A stretch of 64,000 nucleotides of DNA from Diogma glabrata (GCA_963693315.1 OY856187.1:379539306-379603305); one strand, 5' to 3'; counted from the stretch's first letter, positions 1-10,596 are shown. The notes: a model not told the origin generated them from the sequence alone. Program-made: numbers and translations.

Positions 1-725
1 TTACTACCGTCTCATCGTCCAAATCTATCTCACTCGCAATTGTGCGAATGACATACGCATACTCTGTGAAACTCTCTGAAATTCTTTTCTTCCTGTTTGC
101 CAGTGTCATATAAACCTCGGCAACATCCCGTTGCTTTTCAAATTCCCGCATAATGCCATATCGAAACGATTCCCAATCACGAATTTCTAAATCGACCGAT
201 CGATACCAAAGACTAGCATTTCCTTTTAATTTACGTACTGCGGCGAGCAAAATAATAAAATCATTTACCCTATATGTATATTTCAGTTGCTCGATGGATC
301 TAATCCAGCGCCTTATAGACACACACTCTCGTTTTGCAGGATCGAACTCATTGATCATATCAGAAATATCTCGCGGAGAAAACCCAAAACTATTATTATT
401 AAGATTAACATTACCTGAATCAACGTTCACTCTAGAACCTATCACGTTTGTATTTTGCACATTCATAGGATATCAGACATCTTGCGCTGTAGGTGGTAGC
501 GAATGCGCATTTTGAAAACTATTAAATTTAACCCCATTATATTGTTGTTGTAATGCGGGCGGATTATAATACCAATGTTGCGACGGTACATTTCCAACGT
601 ATTGGTTTGATGATTGTTGTGGTATGAAATTTTGAATGGACGCTTCCACGATGTAATTTTTGCTCGGCGGTGCTGGCTGGTACTTCCGGCGGTGTTGGAT
701 TTCTCGATGATGACCTGTGTGACAT
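1..725 (-). pseudogene. Gypsy-type gag fragment, broken, runs off left edge
   Basis: Read on the minus strand, this gives a retrotransposon Gag from an ATG at 725 towards the left edge, where it is still open at base 1. The capsid-like part lies at about 370-1: a lead FDPxxR with W-I-R-S-I-E spacing, then R-K-L-K-G-N-A, W-Y-R-S, and F-x-Y-G-I-M-R-E-F, the usual order of the Retrotrans_gag domain. The N-terminal part is Pro/Gln/Ser/Asn rich, as in many insect Gypsy Gags. Two breaks are seen: a frame change near the A-run at 652-660, and an in-frame TGA at 475-473. The start was chosen because the ATG frame encodes the first ~20 residues before the shift. Gag would shape the virus-like particle and bind element RNA; this copy cannot make a full protein without recoding. 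Which LTR element it belongs to is not visible. Confidence 0.75.
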
Positions 726-758
726 TTTTTTATTATTTATCCTAATTTCCACGGCAAT

Positions 759-1067
759 GATGTCACGTGTGTTAAATAATACAAACACGGCGATGATGTT
801 AATAAATAATTATGTTCTTTTCTATGATGATGGTGAATTTTAAATCCAAAAAATCCACATTGATGTCACGTGTGTTAAATAATAAAAACACGGCGATGAT
901 GTTAATATATAATTATGTTGTTTTCTATGATGATGGTGAATTTTAAATCCAAAAAATCCACATTGATGTCACGTGTGTTAAATAATAAAAACACGGCGAT
1001 GATGTTAATATATAATTATGTTGTTTTCTATGATGATGGTGAATTTTAAATCCAAAAAATCCACATA
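759..1067. repeat. 103-bp tandem repeat, 3 copies
   Basis: Three head-to-tail copies start at 759, 862 and 965, each beginning GATGTCACGTGTG and ending in a T/A-rich stretch with TCCAAAAAATCCACAT. Copies 2 and 3 are almost identical; copy 1 differs at a few bases. The array ends just upstream of the gag start on the minus strand, so it would sit in the leader of that element. Confidence 0.9.
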
Positions 1068-1087
1068 TATTCCTTCTGTCTGATTTG

Positions 1088-1320
1088 TAAATTGATTTGT
1101 TTATATTTAAAACACTGTTATTGGGCTTCGATGATACATTTATTTTAATTAATATAAAATATAATTCACATTGAATTTAAAAAAAAACAGGAACTACCAA
1201 ACAATCGACGACTCGAAGCTATCAAAACAAAAACATTGCTCAGAAGTTAGACTTAATTTATATCTATTTATGTTAAAAAAAAGAGGTCGTTTCTATTTGT
1301 ATGAAGATAATTTTTTTATG
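1088..1320. repeat. Dispersed ~235-bp repeat, copy 1
   Basis: This stretch is repeated in the same orientation at 15510-15745 with only scattered differences. Shared landmarks are GTAAATTGATTTGTTTATAT at the left and GATAATTTTTTTATG at the right. One copy borders the minus-strand gag fragment and the other lies 184 bp beyond the 3' LTR of a Gypsy element, so it may be a piece of an LTR or of a non-autonomous element. No coding sense is apparent. Confidence 0.85.
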
Positions 1321-1968
1321 GTTGCCCAGCGAATAAAATGCTATCGATTCGTTCATGAATCGATGAAGAAACTTCTTCTCTGAGGTGTAGAATCGTGATG
1401 GAAAAGGTATGGAAATTTGTATGTAAATAAATAAAATGTCCGCCAGATTCGTGAACGAATGCTCTAGTACGATTCATCATGTAATACTACCACTTAAATC
1501 GATGTGGAATGTTCCACAACGATTTTTTAGTGAAATTTAGACTACTTTCTTAAACGATTCTTCATAGAAATTTTGTTAGTTGTTAACATTGCAATAATTA
1601 AAACATATTTTATTTTAGCTGAATTTCATTTTATTTCTAATAAATTTATTTATTATAGTTGTATAGTTATAGTTATATAGTTTAATATAATGTTACTTCA
1701 ATACAAAATTTATATTATTTTGGTTTTTCTCTCTCGATGTAAAAGAATTTTTTTTATTGAAATAAAATAGTTTTAATTATACTTATCGAAAAGAAATGAT
1801 TTAATAGCTGGCTATGGCCATTTTACTTCTCTCCATGACTGTCTTCTAAGTTTATTGTTACCAGAACCAGATTGCTTATCAGCCGCCATAATTATTTACT
1901 CTCTGTAAAAATTTGAACAAAAATTATTGTTTAGTCAAGCAGTTTTTGTAAATTTTTCTCTTTACTTA
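1321..1968. other. No recognised feature
   Basis: AT-rich sequence with no convincing ORF, repeat or RNA gene that I could recognise. Confidence 0.5.
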
Positions 1969-2415
1969 TGTAGAGTTCTTTCAGACAAAAAAAAGTGATG
2001 TACATCAAAAAAAATTGATGTAAATCAATTGGTCGTGTTCTTTCAGACCAAATTTTTGATGTTTTTTCTGAGGTACATCAATTTTATGAAATTGAGATTT
2101 TTTGATAAATTCGTCTTCCAGCAAAAACTAATACAAACACACACGTATAAAAACAATAACAAACGTGACGCCATTTTTTGAATTTACTATTTGTGGATAG
2201 TTTTTTGTGATTAATAATGAATTTTATAAAATTAAACATAAATTCTGCGTAAAGTGAATAAATATTTTATGTTTACACAATTATTTTAATGTAAATTTAA
2301 ATCGAAAATGTTTTGTTTTGTTACCAATACAACAATAATGAAAATCATGTGGTTTGTCCGTTCTTTCAGACAAGTTAAAAATTGATGTACATCAAAAACC
2401 TGAAAGAACTCCACA
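1969..2415. mobile_element. MITE with TTA target duplication (PIF/Harbinger-like)
   Basis: A 447-bp non-coding element with terminal inverted repeats: TGTAGAGTTCTTTCAG at the left and the complement of TGTGGAGTTCTTTCAG at the right (15 of 16 match). TTA flanks it on both sides (1966-1968 and 2416-2418), the duplication expected of PIF/Harbinger elements. Subterminal copies of the palindrome TTGATGTACATCAA or variants occur near both ends (around 1996, 2018, 2082 and 2384), which could be transposase-binding sites. No transposase is encoded. Family assignment rests on duplication size and TIR position only. Confidence 0.8.
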
Positions 2416-2460
2416 TTAAGTACACTTTCACGTTTTTATATTTCACATTACATTTTGTAT

Positions 2461-2955
2461 AGGGCGATTTTTCTGTTCCTGTGTTTACCGCAATGGCGCT
2501 GCAAAAAGGGGATAAGAGAAAAAATCACAAAAATTTTATATGGAATTCCATACAAAACACAATTTGAATAATTTTAAAAGTTATCTATGAAATTTCTCAT
2601 TTTACTACAATTAAATAATTTGAATTTGTTTATGAAGTATTATTGACTATATATTAAGCTTAATATATAAAATATTTTCTTTTCTTCTGTCCGTAAAACA
2701 AATACGAAAATAGGTTAAATTTTTCCTACAACTTTGTATGGGAAATTTTGGCAATTTTTATGTTTCTTTTTTGAGCGATTTAAGAATAACATTTTATATA
2801 TTACGCTTAAAATATAGTCAATAATACTCCATAAGCAAATTAAAATTGTTCAATTGTGGTAAAGTGAGAAATTTCATAGATAATTTCTAAAATTATTTAA
2901 GTTGTGTTTTGTATGAAATCCCACATAAAAGTTTTTGAATTTATTCTCTCCCTAT
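2461..2955 (+). mobile_element. 'AGGGCG' long-inverted-repeat MITE, copy a (right end lost)
   Basis: The element starts AGGGCGATTTTTCTGTTCC, then a conserved GC-richer block containing CCGCAATGGCGCTGCAAAA, then AT-rich body. The last ~200 bp are roughly the reverse complement of the first ~200 bp, so the element folds on itself. The right TIR is cut at 2955, exactly where copy b begins, and lacks the block with the CAGCGCCATTGCGG motif. No ORF of note. The consistent TATA flank at the termini of several copies suggests a TA-type target. Confidence 0.8.
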
Positions 2956-3498
2956 AGGGCGATTTTTCAGTTCCGGTGTTTACCGCAATGGCGCTGCAAA
3001 AGGGGGATAAGAGAATAAATTCAAAAACTTTTATATGGGATTTCATACAAAACACAACTTAAATAATTTTAAAAATTATCTATGAAATTTCTCATTTTAC
3101 CACAATTGAACAATTTTAATTTGCTTATGGAGTATTATTGACTATATTTTAATCGTAATATATAAAATATTATTCTTAAGTCGCTCAAAAAAGAAACATA
3201 AAAATTGCCAAAATTTCCCATACAAAGTTGTATGAAAAATTTAAACTATTTTCGTATTTGTTTTACGGACAGAAGAAAAGAAAATATTTTATATATTATG
3301 CTTAATATATTTTCAATAATACTTCATAAACAAATTTATATTATTTAATTGTAGTAAAATGAGACATTTCATAGATAACTTTTAAAATTATTCAAATTGT
3401 GTTTTGTATGGAATTCCATATAAAATTTTTGTGATATTTTCTCTTATCCCCTTTTTGCAACGCCATTGCGGTAAACACTGGAACAGAAAAATCGTCCT
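2956..3498 (-). mobile_element. 'AGGGCG' MITE, copy b, inverted and complete
   Basis: A full copy with both termini (AGGGCGATTTTTCAGTTCC at the left; the complement of AGGACGATTTTTCTGTTCC at the right), in the opposite orientation to copies a, c and d as judged by the asymmetric central part (AAAAAAGAAACATAAAAATT here, the complement in the others). With copy a it forms a head-to-head pair of about 1 kb. The 77-codon ORF on the plus strand at 3404 is inside the right TIR and continues into unrelated sequence, so I do not call it a gene. Confidence 0.8.
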
Positions 3499-3781
3499 AT
3501 ATTTAAAAAACCCATTACTTAAAATTGAAAAATATTTTCTCACGAAAAAACATACTTATGAACTACAAAGTTGTACAATGTTGATTTGTCTTGTTTTAGT
3601 TCACTTTATTAAAACTTGTATAAAGATGGCATACTGATCAGAGAATTAACCAATCAAAAGACATTAAAATGTTATAGAAAGATTCGAGATAGAATCGTAG
3701 TGTAGTCTTCCTATGGAAAAACTGTAGAAACTTTCTCCTGTAGAAACGAAATTCGTTGGGTGTTATCAAAACCCCCGATAT
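3499..3781. other. Spacer with a 17-bp scrap of the CCCCCG-ended MITE
   Basis: Mostly unrecognised sequence. Its last bases, CAAAACCCCCGATATA just before copy c, match the terminus of the MITE at 7435-7704, so copy c appears to have landed inside another copy of that MITE, of which only the tip remains. Confidence 0.5.
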
Positions 3782-3910
3782 AGGGCGATTTTTCTGTTCC
3801 GGTGTTTACCGCAATGGCGCTGCAAAAAGGGGATAAGAGAAAATATCACAAAAATTTTATATGGAATTCCATACAAAACACAATTTGAATAATTTTAAAT
3901 GTTATCTATG

Positions 3911-4589
3911 TTTGGCTATAAGTAATGGAGTATCTTCCATGGAGTATGAATATAATTGTGTTCTGCTGTAATTAATTTACTATAATCTTTCACAGCATAA
4001 TCGTTCCAGAATAATCCCGCTTTAGATAAATCGTTTTGTCAGATGGCTTGAAAATGTCATCTTTTGCTAAAAGCAAGTGCGAGTATATAACTTTATTATT
4101 CCATGTATAGTTGTTGTCGGATTGAGGAGTATAGATTATTATCAAATCACATTCGTGATATATTTATTCATTTTGGTATCTCCGGTTACACAAGAAAATG
4201 CATTAATTTAACACACATTTTATTATATTTCTAGTTTTAATTTCAGGCAAAGTTTTATTTATTTACACAAAGAAAACACTATTAATTCAATTAATTTTTA
4301 CATATTACTTGTACATACTAAGAAAATATTATTTATAAACTAAAATTATATTTATAAACAACTACATATAGTTAGCATATTTACAACAAAGTTAAACTAT
4401 TTACAACAAGAACTCGACGCGCTAGACGCACGTCTGATTAAATCAAAAACCATGCAACGACTCAAAAATCAAAAACGGAAAAAACAAAGCATAGAACAAA
4501 ACAGCATTCTAGAACAAATTTATTTTTGGTTAAACAAATATGAAGGCGAGTTCACACCTGTAAAACGGCAAGTGCGTTCGTTCGCCACA
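3911..4589 (-). repeat. 3' LTR of the non-coding retrotransposon
   Basis: The left-hand, downstream LTR on the minus strand, 679 bp. It holds a stretch rich in short A-tracts and codon-like repeats but no convincing ORF. It is preceded on the minus strand by the purine tract AGGGGGGGAGTGT (4602-4590), the expected plus-strand primer. Confidence 0.9.
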
Positions 4590-6173
4590 ACACTCCCCCC
4601 CTAGTGCCATCGAAGATGGAACGATATGAAGAAAAAAAAATAAGTAGAGTTGGAGAAGAAAGAAGTAGTTGTAGCGAAAAAGAAGGAGTTTGGAGGTGTC
4701 CGAAGAAGTAGAGTTGACAGTTGTCTATACAAGATAGTTTTAGTTTGCGCGAATGAGAAATAGTGGCAAAAGGGGAGTCGAACCATCTTCAGATGTGACC
4801 TAAAGTAAGGTATTATCTGTCGATGTTCGATCATATGAAAGTTAGGAGAAATTGTGTTAGGAGAGAGATAAAAACTAATGTGTTAGGAGAGATTGTGTTA
4901 AGCGAGAGAGTTGATTAGTAATCGATACCAGTTGATGGAGAAAAAAAATTATGGGTCTTACGAATTTGGAGTACTGCAAAAAAAAGAAAAGAAACGAACA
5001 ATTATGGAGTTATGGTAACACGAGTAGAGATATAGGTCTGACAGAGCTGAGTTGCCTGAGACCAATATTTGTGGAGATGTGTACCATAGGTTAAAAGGTT
5101 CGTTTAAAATACGAGAAGCAGAAAAATAACATCGGTGATGCTGAATGTCTGACAGATCAAAGTTGACTGAGACAATACTAGCATGTACAAAGGTGAATAT
5201 TAGTTCATTTTTCGAAAAGTAGCTGTTCAAAGCAAGAATAAGCAGAAATTTAGCGTAAGCAAAGGAGTGTATATGGTAACACAAGTTTGGTAAAGTCTGA
5301 CAGTACAAAGTTGACTGAGACTAATGTTTACCTTGGAGACGTGTACCATAGAAAAAGATTGCTTTAAGAAGAAATATCTGATTAACGACGAAATGTCGTT
5401 TTAAATATCCATAAGAACCATACCTGTTCGTCAACAGATAAATGGTTAACGTCAGAAGATGTTCATGTTGTAAAAACATATGGGTAACGTTGAGGATATT
5501 CCTTTAAGATCAGATATTTGGAGTTTCTGCTTAATTATTTGAAATTTGATTTTTATATCCATAAGGACCATATCTGTTTTGTCAACAGATAGATGGTTAA
5601 CGTTAGGAGATGTTCATGTTATGGTAACATATGGGTAACGTTAGGGATAGAAATTAAAAATCAGAAAATTCGAAAAGTTTGTTTCAGCCCAAAAGATAAG
5701 GAGAGTGGAGTGGGTCTTACATTGGAAAGATATGTTCAACTTCGGCCCATGAGTAACGGAGAATGAAGTGGGTCTTACGAAGGAAAGAGCTCTTAAACTT
5801 CGGCCCATGGTATCGATCTAAAAACAAAAAGAAAATTTTAAAAAATTAATCGCACTACAAGAAGTTGGCTTCAAAGCCGAAAAATAAGAATTCGGAGAGA
5901 AAAAAAATGTGTCACTAGGACGAAACAAGATTAAACTAAACAGCAAAATGACTAGCAGGAAGAATATGTGATCACTGTGACTGATCACTACGAGAAGAGT
6001 GTTGTGTTGCTGTGAAAAAAAGAATATTATAATAAAATTAAATTTTTTACAATAAAATGAGGCAAGCACTAATTTAAATTAAGAAGGAGAAAAAAAAATT
6101 GAATTGAATTATAAAATTGATACTTCTTACAGTTGACTCCATTGGAAGGTTTGTTCTTAGTCGGGGTTACCAG
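4590..6173 (-). other. Interior of the non-coding retrotransposon: three sets of internal repeats
   Basis: On the plus strand the interior shows: units of about 125 bp beginning GTCTGACAG (about 5036, 5145 and 5295) with a shared GAGAC/GTGTACCATAG end; two units of about 180 bp with ATATCCATAAG, AACAGATA and GGTAACGTT (about 5406-5490 and 5555-5645); and two units ending AACTTCGGCCCAT (about 5690-5760 and 5770-5812). Plus- and minus-strand ORFs here are short and lack known domains. The repeat content resembles a packaging or leader region rather than genes. Confidence 0.7.
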
Positions 6174-6852
6174 TTTTGCTATAAGTAATGGAGTATCTTC
6201 CATGGAGTATGAATATAATTGTGTTCTGCTGTAATTAATTTACTATAATCTTTCACAGCATAATCGTTCCAGAATAATCCCGCTTTAGATAAATCGTTTT
6301 GTCAGATGGCTTGAAAATGTCATCTTTTGCTAAAAGCAAGTGCGAGTATATAACTTTATTATTCCATGTATAGTTGTTGTCGGATTGAGGAGTATAGATT
6401 ATTATCAAATCACATTCGTGATATATTTATTCATTTTGGTATCTCCGGTTACACAAGAAAATGCATTAATTTAACACACATTTTATTATATTTCTAGTTT
6501 TAATTTCAGGCAAAGTTTTATTTATTTACACAAAGAAAACACTATTAATTCAATTAATTTTTACATATTACTTGTACATACTAAGAAAATATTATTTATA
6601 AACTAAAATTATATTTATAAACAACTACATATAGTTAGCATATTTACAACAAAGTTAAACTATTTACAACAAGAACTCGACGCGCTAGACGCACGTCTGA
6701 TTAAATCAAAAACCATGCAACGACTCAAAAATCAAAAACGGAAAAAACAAAGCATAGAACAAAACAGCATTCTAGAACAAATTTATTTTTGGTTAAACAA
6801 ATATGAAGGCGAGTTCACACCTGTAAAACGGCAAGTGCGTTCGTTCGCCACA
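6174..6852 (-). repeat. 5' LTR of the non-coding retrotransposon
   Basis: The right-hand, upstream LTR on the minus strand, 679 bp, apparently identical to the left copy. On the minus strand it is followed by C and then TGGTAACCCCGA, a likely tRNA primer-binding site. Confidence 0.9.
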
Positions 6853-7257
6853 TATGAAATGTCTCATTTTACTACAATTAAATAATATAAATTTGTTTAT
6901 GAAGTATTATTGAAAATATATTAAGCATAATATATAAAATATTTTCTTTTCTTCTGTCCGTAAAACAAATACGAAAATAGTTTAAATTTTTCATACAACT
7001 TTGTATGGGAAATTTTGGCAATTTTTATGTTTCTTTTTTGAGCGACTTAAGAATAATATTTTATATATTACGATTAAAATATAGTCAATAATATTCCATA
7101 AGCAAATTAAAATTGTTCAATTGTGGTAAAGTGAGAAATTTCATAGATAATTTCTAAAATTATTTAAGTTGTGTTTTGTATGAAATCCCATATAAAAGTT
7201 TTTGAATTTATTCTCTTATCCCACCTTTTGCAGCGCCATTGCGGTAAACACGGTTTT

Positions 7258-8046
7258 CAATGGCGCTGCAAAAAAGGGGATAAGAGAAAAAATCACAAAA
7301 ATTTTATATGGAATTCCATACAAAACACAATTTGAATAATTTTAAAAGTTATCTATGAAATTTCTCATTTTACTACAGTTAAATAATTTAAATTTGCTTA
7401 TGAATTATTATTGACTATATATTATGCGTAATATCAAAACCCCCGATATATCATAGCCATACACTTTCACGCCATTTGCAATAAACAATGAACATTGCCA
7501 TATGCAAAAAATTGGATTAGTGTTTTTGATTAAATATTTTTGAATTTTTTTTATATGGAGTTTTATTTTTCCAGATGGCGTTATGAGCGTTATGGCGATT
7601 TTTTGAATTTTTTTTATATTGAGTTTTAATTTCAAAATGGCGCTACAAGTTCACGATTTTTATTGTGCTAAAAAATGTAGATGGCTTCTATACCGGGGGT
7701 TTTGGTAATATATAAGATATTTTCTTTTCTTCTGTCCGTAAAACAAATACGAAAATAGGTTAAATTTTTCATACAATTTTGTATGGGAAATTCTGGCAAT
7801 TTTTATGTTTCTTTTTTGAGCGACTTATGAATAATATTTTATATATTACGCTTAAAATATAGTCAATAATACTCATTAAGCAAATTAAAATTGTTCAATT
7901 GTGGTAAAATGAAAAATTTCATAGATAATTTTTAAAATTATTCAAGTTGTGTTTTGTATGAAATCCCATATAAAAGTTTTTAAATTTATTCTCTTATCCC
8001 CCCTTTTGCAGCGCCATTGCGGTAAACACCGGAACAGAAAAATCGC
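7258..8046 (+). mobile_element. 'AGGGCG' MITE, copy d, left tip lost, split by a MITE
   Basis: It starts within the conserved CAATGGCGCTGC block (left tip missing) and runs to the right tip GGAACAGAAAAATCGC at 8046. A 270-bp MITE interrupts it at 7435-7704. The right tip abuts TTTATAAAAGTAATG, which matches the TATA region of the Gypsy LTR at 15217-15231, so this copy sits in that LTR's promoter. Confidence 0.8.
7435..7704. mobile_element. MITE with CAAAACCCCCG termini and 7-bp duplication
   Basis: The 270-bp insert starts CAAAACCCCCGATAT and ends with the complement of CAAAACCCCCGGTAT; the TIR similarity extends inward through GCCAT. GTAATAT flanks both sides (7428-7434 and 7705-7711). It contains two copies of a TTTTTGAATTTTTTTTATAT segment. 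Seven-base duplications are unusual for the common superfamilies (hAT and P make 8, PIF 3, Tc1 2), so I do not assign a family. A 17-bp terminus of the same family lies at 3765-3781. Confidence 0.8.
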
Positions 8047-8511
8047 TTTATAAAAGTAATGTACAGTCGATTCCGCTTAATTGGGACACCGGTTAATCGG
8101 GACAAATCCTAAGGAACGGAAACAAAACCAAGCAAATAACACAAATTTACTTCGCTTTTTCGGGACAATATTTCGGTTAATCGGGACAGATCATACAAAA
8201 GAATTTATTAATTATAGTAAACATAGAAAAAAAATTAAAAAATAAAACAAAAATAATAAAAAATAAAAAAGAAGAGAAGAAAAAGAATGATTTTTTTCGT
8301 CGGTTCGAATACATATTGGAATCCATCGATGAAAATATACTTACTTGTACGTCAACAGCGAGGGAAATCAGTAGCAAAATAACTATTTTACTATTAAGCG
8401 GAATAGACAGTATTATGTTTTGTGTATATATCGCGTGTTAAATAAAATTATAAGAAATAAAGAAATTTGTATTTCGTGTTTCTTTTTGTGTGTATAGCCA
8501 TACACTACACA
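8047..8511 (+). repeat. 5' LTR remnant (R/U5 side), split by a pogo-like MITE
   Basis: TATAAAAGTAATGTA (8049-8063) and TATTATGTTTTGTG to CACTACACA (8411-8511) together match 15218-15325 of the 3' LTR, with TA duplicated by the inserted MITE. TATAAAAG is the likely TATA box and is directly abutted by MITE copy d. The leader TCAGAAGTGGGAT right after the LTR is the likely primer-binding region. Confidence 0.8.
8064..8410. mobile_element. Pogo/Tc1-like MITE inserted at TA in the LTR
   Basis: A 347-bp element starting CAGTCGATTCCGCTTAATTG and ending with the complement of CTGTCTATTCCGCTTAATAG (17 of 20 match). TA lies on both sides (8062-8063, 8411-8412). The 3' LTR has the uninterrupted site GTAATGTATTATG at about 15226, which proves the insertion boundaries. 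Three GGTTAATCGGGACA-type subrepeats lie near the left end. No transposase; the AT-rich ORF on the minus strand at 8177-8377 is low complexity. Confidence 0.92.
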
Positions 8512-8529
8512 TCAGAAGTGGGATAAAAC

Positions 8530-9060
8530 ATGAATTTTGATAATTATCATCCACAGAGATTAAATTTTGATGAAAATATGATGCCGTCGATGTTACCTCG
8601 TGGAGGTAGCACATCAAATTTACTATCACAATATAATAATTTTAATAGAACTCCAGGTGAGATGCAAAATAGAAATATGTATGCACTATCCGTTTTATGA
8701 AGCAAATCCAAATCAGCAAAGTTTTTGTAATGCTTCACATGCGGCCGGCATCAATGATGTACATAACCTCAATCCGCCGTATCCGGATCCGAATCAACGT
8801 CAACGTTTGCCTTTAGGTATACATAATAATAATGTTCAGCATTCAGCATTTTCGCCGATTCGATTAGTACCACAAAGTGAACTATTTGATAATCCGATAA
8901 TGCCGCCGATCAATCAACAAAATCATGAACGTCCAGCTGTTGGAAATTTACTTAATTTTCCACAATGAATTTTAAATCGAAACATCTTGTCACCAACCGG
9001 TTTTAATAATTATTATCAGCAGCCAAATCTTATTAATGGAAATCAAGGTACGAATTTTGA
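8530..9060 (+). pseudogene. gag of the old Gypsy element, 5' part
   Basis: The ATG at 8530, 19 bases after the LTR, opens an Asn/Pro/Gln-rich N-terminal Gag region. A frame change lies at about 8685-8697 (the first frame stops at 8698), the second frame runs to an in-frame TGA at 8966-8968, and the same frame continues as SPTGFNNYYQQPN to the insertion point at 9060. No folded domain is expected here; Asn/Gln-rich N-termini are common in insect Gypsy Gags. The capsid part continues beyond the insertion at 11011. Confidence 0.7.
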
Positions 9061-10557
9061 AGTTATACTTCTTTGCGCTCGTTGTAAATATTTTGATGGG
9101 GTGTTAATCGAGAAACCGCGTCACGCTTTTTTAAGTTACAATTTAACCTTTATGCTGTATGGTAATAAAGACGAAATTAGTAAATCAACCTTATGCTGTA
9201 TGGTAATAAAGGCGAAATTACTAAATCAATCATATTTTATAATAATAAAACATTATTCGCTTAGTTATCTTTGATCAATTTTTTTTTTTCACTTTTCGGA
9301 ATTATCATTAAAAGGAATAGTGAATGTATAATGTGACAAACAAATATGTACATTTATATGAAAATTATGTTAAATTATTTTTTAACAAATACATATTTCT
9401 AATTTACAACAAATATGTTATTATGGTTTGCAATTATATAAAATATGTACATATTTCTATGCATTAGCACCAGTACGATACATATAAGCATTGCTTATTT
9501 ATGATTAAACAAACCTGCTTGCATTAGCAGAACTGCCATCACATATTCCAAAAATTGGAAATTGACTTTTTTTTTCCTCTTCTTAGAAACTTTGATGAAC
9601 CAAGAATTTACATTGGAACCTTAGTACCGAAGAAAAAGATTATGAACAATATCAAAGCCACAGGTTTAAAGTGTTTTACTTTCAAAACTATTTTTGTTAT
9701 TGCAAGGGATCTATAAAATATATGCAAATATGTTAACAAACGTTGTGATTTGACTGTTTTAATAATAATATATAAGTCTGAATTTACAAATGAAATTAGT
9801 TTTATTATTATTTTTTCCAATTTTTGTTTTAAGTTGTGGGAAGGAATGTCGAAATAAGACGATGACCATAAAGCGATAAAACTCATTAAACGAAAATATT
9901 CACTAATAATGGTGGTATTCTTTAGCCGGCTGGCATATGCATTAATGTAGACAATCGATAAAATATATTTGCAAATTGCAATACGACCCACTTCAGAACA
10001 GAAAAATTTCTGGATTGATAAATGATTATAAGTCTACATGAAATAGGACGCAAAACCAATAGCAATGAACCAGTGTACCTATTTTGTATGACGAGTACGG
10101 TGGTTTCGGAGTAAGTAATTGACAATTGTGACATCCAATAAACAAATATATTTACGCTCACCTAATTGTTCGTGACACATTGAATTATTTGAATTAAATC
10201 TTTGGAAAAAATTTTAACCTTTTTCTAACCTTAATCTTTTGCCATCTACATTTCTAAAAATTATTTAATTATTATTTGTCTGTCAATGTGTTTTAATTTT
10301 AACATACATTTAAATTTATCTCTAGCCTTAGAGCCATTTACTTAATGGCTTTTGTTGACTGCAAAATGATATTCCACACAACATAAACTTCATTGCAACT
10401 ATTGAGGCTTATGTTTCCATGGAATGACCCGATACTATTACATTTTTTCAAACTTTTTATATATTACTAATAAAATAAGTTAAATTAAATGACATTAAAA
10501 AAAACTATAGGAGAATTTACTCAAAAAAAAACAGTTTTCAACCACTTTATCTGGGAA

Positions 10558-10588
10558 GCACGGGCATCGCCGTGCGGGTACCTTCTAG
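10558..10588 (+). mobile_element. Helitron-type 3' terminus: hairpin plus CTAG
   Basis: A perfect 6-bp stem GCACGG / CCGTGC (10558-10563 and 10570-10575) is followed after 9 bases by CTAG (10585-10588) and T. A short hairpin about 10 bases before CTRR-T is the hallmark of Helitron 3' ends, recognised by the Rep/helicase at replication stop. The matching 5' end was not found with certainty. Confidence 0.7.
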
Positions 10589-10596
10589 TAATTAAT

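Larger units (their letters stand above)
3911..6852 (-). mobile_element. Non-coding LTR retrotransposon with identical 679-bp LTRs
   Basis: Two direct repeats, 3911-4589 and 6174-6852, align base for base by eye except one position next to the inner end. TATG flanks the element on both sides (3907-3910 and 6853-6856), a 4-bp duplication as made by Gypsy-type integrases. Orientation is minus: the LTR starts TGTGGCGAACG, a purine tract (complement of the C7 run at 4596-4602) precedes the left LTR, and a primer-binding-site-like TGGTAACCCCGA (6172-6161) follows the right LTR. The 1.58-kb interior has no gag or pol and is built of short repeats, so the element must have been moved by another element's proteins. 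Identical LTRs point to recent insertion. Confidence 0.92.
3782..7252 (+). mobile_element. 'AGGGCG' MITE, copy c, split by an LTR retrotransposon
   Basis: The left part (3782-3910) and right part (6857-7252) are collinear with copy a and join at the TATG duplication made by the inserted retrotransposon (3911-6852). The right TIR stops at CGGTAAACACGG (7252), short of the GGAACAGAAAAATCG tip. Copy d follows directly in the same orientation. Confidence 0.8.

Noticed and set aside
153..515. 120-codon plus-strand ORF
   Set aside because: It is antisense to the recognisable Gag frame and has no domain.
4601..6069. Minus-strand ORFs in the non-coding LTR element
   Set aside because: Short, phenylalanine- and serine-rich, without gag, protease or RT motifs, and built across the internal repeats.
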